NCBI GenBank assembly: GCA_963693085.1
Contig: OY856409.1
Coordinates: 1,537,417,072 to 1,537,481,071 of the forward strand
Reading direction: 5' to 3'
Length of the DNA stretch: 64,000 nucleotides
Source: Alisma plantago-aquatica
Taxonomy: Eukaryota > Streptophyta > Magnoliopsida > Alismatales > Alismataceae
This document shows, piece after piece, positions 1 to 10,134 of this stretch (its first letter is position 1; every line of letters starts with the position of its first letter). The notes beneath the pieces are model-generated. The model saw nothing but the letters and a program-made list of their open reading frames with translations. It made no database searches and had not been told where the DNA came from. The position numbers and the translations under genes are program-made.

Positions 1-1383
1 TTGCCCTAGTACAACTCCAACGACATAATATCTAACATCACAAATAATTTCAAAAGGCAATCCCCAATCAGGTGCTTGAAGTATTGGGGTTGTGGTTAGA
101 CCATTTTTTAGAAAATGGAATGCTTCCATGCATTTATCAAAGAAATCAAAATCCACATCCTTAATAAGGAGGTTTGTAAAGGCTTCACAACCTTTGAAAA
201 ATCTTTGATGAATCTTCTATAGTATCCAACATGTTCTAGAAAACTCCTCATTCTTGTGATGGATTTTGGCGGGGGTAACTTTGATATAGCTTCAATCTTA
301 CTTTTGTCTACTTCTAAGTCTTTTTCGGAGATTCTGTTCCCTAGTACTATGCCTACTGTCACCATAAAATGGCATTTTTCCAAATTAAGCACAAGCTGCT
401 TATCCTTGCTAAGACCTTTGACAAGTTTTCAACGCATCTGTCAAAGTCAGGCCCATATACTGAGAAGTCATCCACAAATATCTCCATTATGTCTTCTAGG
501 AAATCTGAAAACATGGATATCATGCACCTCTGAAAAGTAGTGGGCACATTACATAATCCAAAAGGCATTCTTTTGAAGGTGTATGTCCCATAGATACAGA
601 TGAATGTAGTCTTTTCTTGATCATCAAAGTGGATAGGGACTTCACAAAATTATTAATATCCATCTAGAAAATAGAAATAAGATTGTCCTACAAGCCTTTC
701 TAAAACTTGGTCGATGAAAGGTATGGGAAAGTGGTCTTTCTCATGGCGGTATTAAGCTTGCGGTAGTCGATACACATTCTCCACCTGGTAACCATCTGAG
801 TGGCTAGTTCATCCCCATTGCTTCCTTTCACTAATGTCGTCCCTCCCTTCTTTGGTAAAATGTGGATCAGACTGACCCAATTATTATCACTGATGGGGTA
901 GATGATCCATGCATCACACAGTATTATTATCTCTTTCTTTACTACTTCTTTTAGCATATGATTTAATTTCTTTAGTGATTGAACCAGTGGTTTGGTAGTT
1001 TCTTCTAGGTTGATTCTGTGCATACACAGAGCTAGACTAAGGCCCTTGATATCTTCCATAGAATATCCTATAGCCGTCCTATGTAGTCTTAGTTCCTTCA
1101 ACAACTTTTCCATTTGTTCATTTGTCATATCTGCATTAACTATCACTAGATTCCTCTCTTTGTCATCAAGGAATTCATACTTCAGCCCTTCAGACAGTGG
1201 CTTTAATTCGAGCTTTGGCTTCAGTGCTTCCTTCTCTTCAGGTGTTTGTTTGAGTGATGCATACTTCTTTGTTTTGAAGGTTACTTCTTCTTTACCACTG
1301 AATTCCTCTTTGTCAGGTTGATTCAAGTAGTCCAGAACCTCGACCACTGCTGGATATTCCAAACTAGGGTTAGGGTTATTCAA
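1..1383 (-). pseudogene. Reverse transcriptase (and start of RNase H) pseudogene of element A
   Basis: The family copies RNA into DNA inside cytoplasmic virus-like particles. The minus strand reads, in order, the pre-RT linker (from 1383), the motif LPKKGG with WRMCIDYRKLN near 760-850, MPFGLCNVPTTFQRCM near 530-568, the catalytic FVDDFSVYG near 450-480, and then [34 protein letters not shown] near 200-330 (given here as two motifs: LPPPKSITRMRSFLEHVGYY and [14 protein letters not shown]). The start of the RNase H connection follows at the edge. The pieces lie in different frames, with stops after the RKLN block and around 570-700. The Asp pair of the FVDD box is still present, but the frame is broken, so no active enzyme is expected. 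The remainder of RNase H and integrase would lie left of the window. Confidence 0.85.
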
Positions 1384-1629
1384 GGCTCACATGAGTGGAT
1401 CCACAGTGGCCTTATCATCTTGCACTTCTTCACAATATTGATTATAGTTATTCATGATGTTAGATGATTCAAACAAAGTGGGTCCCCTCATTGCGTCTTG
1501 TACAGGGAAATCTATGTGATCATTACCAATTCACAGAGTAATAATCCCTTCTACCACATCTATTAGAGCTATTCATGTGGCTAGGAAGGGTCTTTCAAAT
1601 ATCATAGGGCACTTTGGGTCCTCAACAAT

Positions 1630-2170
1630 GTTGATCACCACTATGTCTCATGGTATAAAGAATGGTCCAACCCGAACCGGGACATCTTCTACTGTTCCTA
1701 CAAGTTTTGTAAAGGTGTGATTGTCTAATTTGGTTCTAATTCCAGTCTTCACCATATCTTTCAATCTAAGCCTTTGAGCTAGGGTCAGTGGCATAAGGCT
1801 AATGCTCACTCCCAAGTCAAATAACCCTTTTCTTTTTGTGTTATCTCTAATACAAAAGAGTATATTGAATGCCCCTAGATCTTTCTTATTTGTCAGAAGA
1901 TCAGAATGCACTCGACATTTTGGCCAATTGTATTGTCTCAATGTGGTCCCTTCTCCTTCTTTTTCTGATTAAGTCCTTGAAGAATTTAGCATATGTAGGT
2001 ATCTCCTCAATTGCATCTAGAAACGAGATATAAATGGGATATCCAGGTGCAACTTCTTTACTGCCTCCATAAACTTCTCATATCTCTTCTTCAGACGAGC
2101 TTTAGTTAGTTTGTTGAGAAACAAGACCCTCAGGGCATGTAGGGATTTCTCTATATAAAGGCCTCTTCTA
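1630..2170 (-). pseudogene. Aspartic protease region pseudogene of element A
   Basis: Retrotransposon protease normally matures Gag-Pol. A 97-codon open stretch at 1648-1941 (minus) contains LFDLGVSISLMPL, the Athila-style form of the protease active-site loop (usually D-[LS]-G-A-S). It is followed by KLVGTVEDVPVRVGPFFIP, matching the usual 'G-x-x-E-D-V-x-V-x-V-x-x-F' stretch of this clade. Upstream (about 1942-2170) the linker that leads into this domain is visible but carries stops and frame changes. The active-site position is DLG rather than DSG or DTG, as is common in the lineage, so this alone does not show loss of function; the frame breaks do. Confidence 0.75.
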
Positions 2171-2184
2171 TAGTATCTAGGTTC

Positions 2185-3960
2185 TTGACCCTTGCATCCT
2201 TCTTCTTTTTGCTTTTCTCTTCTTCTTTGTCCTCGTTAGTAGGCTCTTCCCTATTAGATTCTTCTAGAACAATTACTTTTTCTGGTTGTGGCTCATTACC
2301 GTCTCTTTCCTCTGTGGTATTCTTGGTACCAGAATCTTCCAGTGTCCTCCCAGATCAAAGGGTGGCCATCTTAGCGGTCTCTGTGTTTGACCAGATTTCC
2401 TTTGATGGTTTCTTCACGAGCTCTTCCAGTTTGTCTAGTTGTTGATCAATGTGTATTTGATGTGTTTGCATGTCCACCATCCGAGTTTTGATTGTGGTTA
2501 ACACTTTTGAGTTGGTGATGGCACTTTGGGTAAGCTGGTCATTTACCGAAGCTTGCCTCTTCACAAAATCAAATAGTTGAGTGATCATGTCAGGCTGGTT
2601 GTTATCCTTGGTCTGATTCTGTCTTTGATTTTTTCCTTGATTTTGACGACTAGCATGTTTGTTTTAATGTTCACATGTGTTCTTGTTTGACAGATAGCTA
2701 TTAGTCCTGGTATACTGAGTCTGCCCACTTTTTTTCTCAAATCCTGGGGGTGGTTTAGAAGAACCACTCAGTTGGTGAGAATTCTCAGTAGCGTCTTTGT
2801 TGTCATAATTGAATCATGGATGATCTAGCCGCTTGAAATTGGTATAAGAGACAATTTTCTATCTATTCTTCACTTTCACTCTCTTGACTTTCTTCAGGCT
2901 GTGTACATATACAATTATTGACTTCATGGCCTCCTTCATCACATGTGACACATTTCATGACTTTCTCAACGAGTTTCTTACTATTTCCTCTAGTGTCTTT
3001 TAGTTGTTTGGCGTTTGTGGCAATATTCAGAATTTGAGCCATAATGGTTTCCAAAGATTTAGCTTCAATTGAAGGTCCTTCAGAGCCAACTTTCTTTTTT
3101 GAGCCTCTATCACTTCTCTCGTAGTCCATGCCTACTTGGAATAAAACCATGTTGTCGATGATCTTCATAGTTTTGCTCGGTTTCTTTCTAAGAAAATCAC
3201 TCCCGATGGCTGAATTAAGTGAGGCTTGCTCTGTGGGAGTCAGCCCATTATAAAATGTTGTCACTAGAAATCCTTTGTGGTAGTGATGGTACAAACAATC
3301 CCTTTGATATTCTTGATATCGTTCCCAAGCTTCATGAAGATTTTCTCTGGGTTTTTACATGAAGGAAGTTTTCTTTTGCATATTTCAAATGGTTTTATTA
3401 GTGGGATAGAATTTAGTGATAAAAGCATCAGCAAGGGGTCTCCATCCATCTATGTATTGGTGAGGTAGATTAAGATACCAAGACAGAGATTTATCTTCTA
3501 GAGAGAAAATGAATCCTTTACAATATATGACTTCTTGAGGCACTCCCCTCATCTTGATGGTGTCACATATGTTTTTGAAGGCGTCAAGATGATGGTAAGG
3601 ATTCTCATTCTTAGAATTCCTTCAAAAAGGCTTGTTCTGGATCATTGAGATGACGACATGTTTCAACTCAAAATTATCCGCATCAAATCATGGGATAACG
3701 ATTGGGCATCTTGATTCATTAGCCCTAGTTATGACTAGCTCTCTAAGAGTTTTCCCTTCTTCATCATCTTCATATTCGATGTTTTAGTCATCATGTTCAT
3801 GGTGATTCCTTTTGTGTCTTCTACGGCAACAGTGGTGGTGCTCGTGATGGTGTCGATCCTCTTCACATCATTCATTGTGGTCATCTTCCCATCACTCCTC
3901 CCGTTCTTCTTCAATTTTTGAAGGTGGATGGATATATTAGACTCTTGCATTCCGATCCTC
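2185..3960 (-). pseudogene. Gag pseudogene of element A
   Basis: Gag forms the virus-like particle. On the minus strand, the stretch 3264-3449 and its frame-shifted neighbours up to about 3700 match the Athila gag core. The next open stretch (2863-3294) contains TFYNGLTPTEQASLNSAIGS, a hallmark of Athila gag, and later a zinc-knuckle-like C-x2-C-x4-H-x4-C (CVTCDEGGHEVNNC). The low-complexity Gln/Asn/Lys-rich part and a coiled-coil-like segment (2355-2588) lead to an acidic, Lys/Glu-rich tail near 2200-2340. Several frameshifts and stops separate these blocks. The start is not definable because the N-terminus (about 3735-3960) is degenerate. Confidence 0.75.
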
Positions 3961-4216
3961 CCCAGTAAGGCTACAGTATCTATGAGGCGACATGGTGTCT
4001 TGAGAAAGAGAGTGAGGTGTTGATTAATCTACTTCCCTCCAGGATACCTAAATAGATCACACAGTCTAGTTAGAAAATGAGACTTGTAAAATGAAATATT
4101 CTAAGCAATCTAGATGTAGCAGACTAAGAGTTTTTTGCAGTCAAGCTTATTACTAAGCTTGAGGCATGGGTGTATATTGAGTAGACTCGTGTTCTCAACA
4201 ATATCATTTTGTCTTG
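3961..4216 (-). other. 5' leader of element A, no gene seen
   Basis: The stretch lies between the primer site and gag on the minus strand. No open frame or motif is convincing here. Confidence 0.5.
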
Positions 4217-4236
4217 TCCCTGATAATGGTGCTAAA
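4217..4236 (-). promoter_or_regulatory. Primer binding site of element A (degenerate)
   Basis: The reverse complement of these 20 bases is a decayed version of the Athila primer site TGGCGCCGTTGCCGGGGA. Most differences are C to T or G to A. It sits 4 bases inside the LTR boundary, as expected. Confidence 0.65.
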
Positions 4237-4617
4237 CAGTTGATCGACCTAAATCACATGTCCAAAATAGAATGGATCTAAAGTAATCAAACTCTTAGAT
4301 TTATATCCTGATACTTAGGCCCCCACAACTATTATATGGGGTCCGCTATAGTAGACCAGGGTTGAACCAGAGGGACAAGGTTGGTATGTTCTAGGAATGT
4401 AGAGCCTCAGACTCTAATACACCAGACGAAAAGGGTAGAATAAGGTGGTGTTCCCAAAGGAATGATGTCACTCCAAATAGAATGATATAAAGCAAAAGTA
4501 AGAAAACAAAACAAGAGAATAAACTCAAATATGGAATATGTAACTAGAGTATGGAAGGGAAATAAGATCGGGTTTCACCTAAGAAGACCACTTACCAACA
4601 TGTAATATTCACACCCC

Positions 4618-4628
4618 TTTATATACCC
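4618..4628 (-). promoter_or_regulatory. TATA box in LTR of element A
   Basis: The reverse complement reads GGGTATATAAA, followed by AGGGGTGTG. It is the best core-promoter candidate in this LTR, about 380 bases from its internal edge, leaving a plausible R-U5 length. Confidence 0.5.
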
Positions 4629-4926
4629 TTAGAAAGATTACAAGCAATCATCATATATGTCTATTCCCTCCCCTCTCGAGCTTAAGATAGATCTTGATTA
4701 AAAGGTTGCCTCTCCCTCGAGGTGACAAACAATCAACTACCAAGCAAACTATATGACCATTAGCCTTAGCATTTCCAACATTTTCATGCATTCATACTAA
4801 TCCATAACACTTAGATAACATTAATACTACTCTTTTGAGGCATTAACAATCAAACATCACAAGATGGTAGCAAAGCATACAAGTAAAGCATTCAAGAACA
4901 AGAGTATGGAGATAACAATTTCTACG

Positions 4927-4950
4927 AATATATATATATATATATATATT
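4927..4950. repeat. (TA)n microsatellite
   Basis: About 12 perfect TA dinucleotides inside the LTR of element A. Confidence 0.95.
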
Positions 4951-5549
4951 GAAAAGAATGTAAATATATACATGTTGGGAGAGCTTTAGTGGCTTCTTCC
5001 AACCCAAGTAAAGAGTTTAGCCACTCATTCTCATGAGTATAATTTCATCTTTACAAATGTATGGAGACATGGAGAGCTGTAGGACGGAGAATATGGAGAA
5101 TGGAAAGAAAGAAAAACCAGGGGACCAGGGGATACACCAATGGTGACCAGGTAATGAACACAATTGATGGGTTGGTTTTATTGCCCTTGGGTTGAAGTAA
5201 TAGTGCTGACGATCTCCTTTTCTCCTTCTTCCTTCCTCTTTTACAGGAAGAATAGACGAGGGGGAACAGGCGGAGGTCTGGGGGTAGGACCGATGGACTC
5301 TCGTTTGTCACTCCTATCAGTCATGGTGGCAAGAATCAGTCAATGATAGCTCCTTCCTTTGGCGGCTCTACGTCAAGTCAGTAGCGTTGACCTTGGAGCA
5401 ATGTGCACAACCCCTTCCTTTGCAGTTGGTCATCCCCCATTTATAGGTGTCATCCCGGGTCCTTTACTTGCACCCCAAGCCTCCCATATACCTACCCGCG
5501 GGGCACATTGTCAATGGTCCCGAGTACGAAACCTATTAGGACCACCATC

Positions 5550-5749
5550 GGGTGTTAGTAGTAGGTGCACCATCGGCTGATGGGAACTGACACTCCACCG
5601 GGTGATGCTTGCAGGTGCGCCATTGGCTGACAAACACAGACACACCACTAGGTGATGCCTGTAGGTGCAACATCTGTTGATCGCCACATACACACCACCG
5701 GATGATGCCCACAGGTGCACCTACAAGTGATGGATTGATGCAATTATCA
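5550..5749. repeat. 50-bp tandem repeat in LTR of element A
   Basis: Units start at 5550, 5600, 5650 and 5700, an exact 50-bp period. Each begins with a form of GGGTGATGC, followed by AGGTGCRCC and a CATCGGCTGA-type core. Units are diverged by roughly a quarter of positions. On the minus strand the array lies upstream of the TATA box, in U3. Confidence 0.8.
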
Positions 5750-6023
5750 ACCGATGGACCGCCAGGGAGCTTCTAGGTAACATCCAGTGAGATTGAACTG
5801 ATGGCTACTCAAGGACCATCGAGTGTCATCTGGTGATGGCTCTACTTTTGATAATCAAGCTTCTAGTCCTTTGTTTTCTTGCATTTGACGTCATTGTAAT
5901 TGTCAAAATAAGGTAAGGATAATATATGCAAGGTAGGAGGGAAGTGGATATGAATATGCATAAATAGTGGAGGAATATGAATAAAATAAGGCACATAATA
6001 TCCGAAAAATTGGATGTTATCAT

Positions 6024-7603
6024 TGGTGTATCTAGAACAAGGTTAGCTACCCTAAAACCATTCTAGACTCCCCATTTCATCCTCCATCAATTTCCCCCTC
6101 ATTCCACCTCCATTACACCATTTCCACCATTAAAACCCTAGTTTTCTAGTGTTTTAGCCACTTTCCCCCATACATCCATGCTCTTGCACCTTGGAGGAGG
6201 AGGGAGGTCGACCTTGTAGTTACTAGAGAGGAAGACACTTCCATCTACACTGAGCTCCATGGCTACTTCTACCTCTTTCTCCTTTCTTTTTGTATTTTCC
6301 ATTTCCATGAGTAGCTAGGCCCCTTGGGTGGGCTGTTTGGGGCCAAAAATGTTACTTTGATGCCATGTTGTGAATAAATGTTATGTAAACATTGTAATTT
6401 CGTTTGCTAATGATTATGTTCTATTTTTATTCTCACTTTTAATAAATTTCTTTTTGGTTAGTGCTTTAAATCACCTAGGAATCTAGGGAAATTGGTTACA
6501 TGTGTGAATTTTGGGATTTGCTCCTAGGTCCAATTCATGGATCCCTAGCTAGCCAGCCATCTTCCTACATGCTAATCAATTCTCGTAACCCTAATTGAGA
6601 GATCTAAGTAGCTATATTAGATGAATTTAGTGTGCTTAGCATGGAGCTTTTTCAAGTCTAGAATGTGGGTGATGTGATGCCTAAAACCTCATTTCCACTC
6701 TTATTACTACCCTCAACCCCTAATCACCCCAAGACCCTATAAGAAACCGAGGTTATTAGACTCTGATTGAATTGAACCTAAACCCTAACCCAATTGAGAC
6801 TCGTAAGGGTAGTAGGAGGTGTTAGGGACTAGTTCCCCTATACACAACCTATCCTATCCATGGCCAGCTAGTAGTTTAGGACAATTCATTAGCCTCTAGC
6901 TAGTTGTTTGGTATGATAATCTAAATAAAATCATAATGTTCACATGTCACCCCCAACCTAATTGATAAGTGCATCCCCCAAATAGCCCATGTTTCCCTCT
7001 ATTTATTTAAAACCCTAATTGTCTTCTTGCTTAGCTAGTGTTAGCTTAGTTAGTTATTTACTTTCTCAGTTAGCTTCTTGCCTTGTTGTTGCTTTGGTCT
7101 TGCAAGTTTAGGTCTTTAATTGCTCTTTTACCATGTTTGCTATCTTAGTGTAGTGTAGACCTCTTCTTGCTTGCTTGAGTGTAGCTTTATATTTTCTTTG
7201 CTTTCCTTGTCTTTTCTTGCTCAATAGAATTAAATGTCTAGGGTTACTTAGGTTTGATCTTGTTTGTTCTCCTTTATTTGCTTTCTTGTTCAACCCTTAG
7301 TGTAATCAATAAAATCAACTTCAAACCCTTCAAACCTAGACTCTATAGTAGGAACCTAGCCCAAAAATAACCTAGCTCTAGTGCCCCCTTTTCTCCCTAT
7401 GGATCGAACATATACTTTCTTCCCTCCTATACTACAACACAACCCTGTGCTCTTGTAGGTGTAGTGTTTTTAGTACAAGTAGGTATGTAGGTTTAGGTCC
7501 TTATAAATTTTGAAAGTGATCCCAGCGTGTATGTTGCGATCTCATGGGGTACATCTAGTTAGACCCAATTGATTAGTGTCTGCACCTCTCGTGGGACACA
7601 CCA
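6024..7603 (+). repeat. 5' LTR of element B, U3 displaced
   Basis: The segment aligns with 25249-26817 from the ACAAGGTTAGCTACC block onward, including TTTCTAGTGTTTTAGCCACTT-type text and CTCCCTATGGATCGA near the end. It ends in CACACCA, against CACGACA in the other LTR. The region homologous to 24554-25248 is missing on the left because element A begins there. Confidence 0.8.
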
Positions 7604-7632
7604 AGCTTTCTCATGTTGTTTTCGAGGAGAAA
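7604..7632 (+). promoter_or_regulatory. Degenerate primer binding site of element B
   Basis: AGCTTTCTCATGTTG followed by a TTTTCGAGGAG block lies just inside the LTR. It can be read as a decayed Athila-type site (GGCGCCGTTGCCGGGGA). The match is weak. Confidence 0.35.
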
Positions 7633-7742
7633 GGTACTTGACCTAGCTAGTTAGTTTTGTTTGTATCTTTTCCTACTTCCCTCATCATTGCTACTATTTG
7701 TTCTTTATTCTTTGCATTCTTTGTGCATAATGGTTTGCTAAC

Positions 7743-9070
7743 TTGTTTTCTTTATTTGGTTGTGCCTTGTACTATTGTGCATGTGTCAAGCCATGTGGGG
7801 AAGATAAGATAGAAGGCCAAAATGCACCTCACAAACCACTTCAAGAGTACTTCATGCCTAGCAACTACAAATCACCAATTTCTAGTAGAGTTGATCAAAT
7901 ACCAGGGGAGCAATTCTCCATCCCTCAAGGTCTTCTTGGGCTCCTACCCGCCTTCTACGGTTCAGAGGATGATAACCCCTATAAGCAATTGGACTCATTT
8001 CTTGAAGTATGCTCCACCTTCAGGACGCTGACGACCAGTTATGACACAATCTGGTTGACCTTGTTCTCATTCTACCTCAAAGAGAAAGCCAAAGATTGGT
8101 ATGATTTGAGAAGGGACATCATGGATTGGGAAGAGATGAAGAATGCCTTCCTAAGGCAATTATACTCTATTGCAAGGTTGACACAAATGCGGCATGCCAT
8201 TGTGAGTTTCAGTCAGATGGGCAATGAGTAGTTTCAAAATGCTTGGGAGAGATTTAAGAAGATGTTGAGAGAATGCCCGCACCATGAGATTCCTTTGTGG
8301 AAGCTAGTTCAGTCCTTTTACTCTGGTCTATCTTCAAAGGATCAAGCTATAATATATTCTTCTCGTGGAGGAGTTTTTATGGCTAGACCACATGAGAAGA
8401 CAGAGCCTTTATTTGAGAAGCTGGAAGAAAGTTTAAGAATTTGAGCTTCTAGCATGATGAATGACAATGGTCATGCCTTTGGTGTGATATCACCAACTCA
8501 TAGTGACTCAAGCTTGCAAGTGATGGAGATTCTTGGTGACATGGTGAGCTTCATGAAGAACCAAGTCACAAATGTTCCTTGCCACTTAGTCAATTCTATT
8601 GAGCTCCATGGTGAAGAAATGAAGACACCTCACTCCTATAGCTACTAGGAACCACAAAGTCCAAGATATAGCTCAAGGTTTGATGAAGAAGTTCTCTCTA
8701 GGTGGAAAAGCTTTGATGATATGCAAAAGAATGTTACAAGGCTTGAGGAGAGGATAGAGGATCTATCTTCCATACTTGCTCTCTAAGAAGAAAAATGGTC
8801 TTCAAAAACCATCTTAAGTTTCAATGAAGTAAGTGGACCAATGGCTTCCTCACAAGTATTCTATAGTCCACCTCACATTTAAGTTCAGCCCATATACCAC
8901 TTCCAAGGCCATCCAAAGCCTTACACTCCTCTTCCTCCATCACCACAACTTTCTCAACAATTCACTTTCCAACCTCAATTCCCCCCTCCAACCTCAATTT
9001 CAATAGAAAGTGCCACCTTCACCTCCTCCATAGCCACAACTAGCTCCCCCTCTCCACCATGAGCAAGGAA
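7743..9070 (+). pseudogene. Gag pseudogene of element B
   Basis: Structural Gag of an Athila-type element. One frame carries the core domain from about 7860 (a GLLGLLPAFYGSEDDNPYKQ block), through a KAKDWYDLRRDIMDWEEMKN block near 8090-8150, and then NAWERFKKMLRECPHHEIP near 8235-8295 and VQSFYSGLSSKDQAIIYSS near 8310-8365. Four stops break this frame, at about 8229 (TAG), 8442 (TGA), 8646 (TAG) and 8784 (TAA). Each is one C-to-T step from CAG, CGA or CAA, and there is no frameshift over this stretch. A coiled-coil-like segment lies near 8690-8780 and a Pro/Gln-rich linker near 8900-9050. No zinc knuckle was found. Confidence 0.8.
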
Positions 9071-9996
9071 GTGCTATGATAGTTCTAAGGAGTGGGAAAT
9101 CTCTAGATAAGCCCACAAGTTGAAGAAAGGTTGATAAAGCAAAGCAAAGGTATCCAAGTGGTTATACTATGATTGAGATTGGTGAAGATTATTCTGTGAT
9201 ATCTCCTATTGAGTTTGTGGTACCATGTACTCCACTTCATAGTCCATTTGTAGGTCCTACCATCCCAGTGTTCCACTTCATCAAGGGAATCATGTTGATG
9301 TAAGTAAGGCCAAAGAAAGTAAGCCACCATTCATTGAAGCATTAGATGAGCCACCAGAAGTAAGGAGGATACAAAAGCACAATGTTGACATTCTTGAGGT
9401 GTTTCTCCAAGTGAAGTTCAACATTACCTTATTGGATGCTATCAAGATGATTCCATCATATGCCAAGTTCCTCAAAAACTTATGCACTGTGAAGAGATTG
9501 TCAATGGGGAGAATACCAATAAGAGTCAAGTTGACTAAACAAGTGATCTCAATCCTCCAACACCCACTTCCTATGAAGAGGAAAGACCTAGGAGCCTCAC
9601 TCATACCTATCTACATTGGGGGATATCACATAGACAAATCCCTACTTGATTTGGGATATAGTGTGAATTTAATGCAATATAGTGTCTATGTTGAGCTGGG
9701 ATTAGGCAAGTTGAAATCGGTACATTTCACTCTCCAATTGGCAGTTCATTCCATCAAAGTGCCAAGAGGAAGAGTGGATAATGTCTAGGTGATGACAAAT
9801 AAGGAAATAGGTGTAGGGTTCCCAACAGATTTCATTGTTCTTGACATGGAATAGGATGATAGGAAGATTCCCATCATCTTAGGAAGACAATTTTTATCTA
9901 CAGTTGATGCCAAGATACATGTTTGAAGTGGCATAATGACAATCTCTTTCATGGATATGAAGATAAAGATCAACATATACAAATCCAACCCGGCGA
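9071..9996 (+). pseudogene. Protease region pseudogene of element B
   Basis: Athila-type pre-protease and protease. The block PSYAKFLKNLCTVKR near 9455-9500, then IYIGGYHIDKSLLDLGYSVN near 9610-9670, matches the clade pattern leading into the active-site loop, here LLDLGYSVNLMQ in place of the usual DLGAS-NLMP. Later blocks are GFPTDFIVLDME near 9820-9850 and IPIILGRQFLSTVDAKIHV near 9870-9925. From 9290 on it shares the gag frame. A short stretch near 9100-9290 reads in another frame, so two compensating shifts are likely. Stops occur at about 9786, 9852 and 9906. The coding signal fades after about 9990 and RT does not follow. Confidence 0.75.
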
Positions 9997-10129
9997 GTTC
10001 GAGATGAGGATATTGTACATGGTCACTACAAGAGTCTAACTGGTCATTTGAGAGGAGGAGATTTGAATGAAAGATTTGAGGATATATTTAATGATCAAAA
10101 GGATGAGGAACATAGGTTGAGTGCAAATG

Positions 10130-10134
10130 ATAGA
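10130..10134. repeat. Target site duplication of the Tekay element, left copy (ATAGA)
   Basis: ATAGA lies immediately before the LTR and is repeated exactly at 20528-20532. Confidence 0.95.

Larger units (their letters stand above)
1..6023 (-). mobile_element. Athila-like Ty3/gypsy element A, 5' half, running off the left edge
   Basis: Minus-strand order is LTR (6023 to 4241), primer site, gag, protease, RT, then the window edge. The RT motifs FVDDFSVYG and RMCIDYRKLN, the protease motif DLGVSISLMPL and a degenerate TGGCGCCGTTGCCGGGGA-type primer site are typical of the Athila branch of plant Ty3/gypsy elements. The coding region carries many stops and frameshifts, so the copy is old and dead. 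Its LTR end at about 6023 abuts sequence homologous to the middle of element B's LTR, so A appears to have inserted into B's 5' LTR. The other end and its target duplication lie outside the window. Confidence 0.8.
4241..6023 (-). repeat. 5' LTR of element A
   Basis: In plus orientation the unit starts TGATCGACC beside the primer site and ends near ATGTTATCA, giving TG...CA ends and about 1.78 kb. The outer end is placed where homology with element B's LTR resumes at about 6024. It contains a TATA box on the minus strand, a TA microsatellite and a 50-bp tandem repeat. Only one copy is in the window, so the boundaries rest on the primer site and on the junction with B. Confidence 0.6.
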
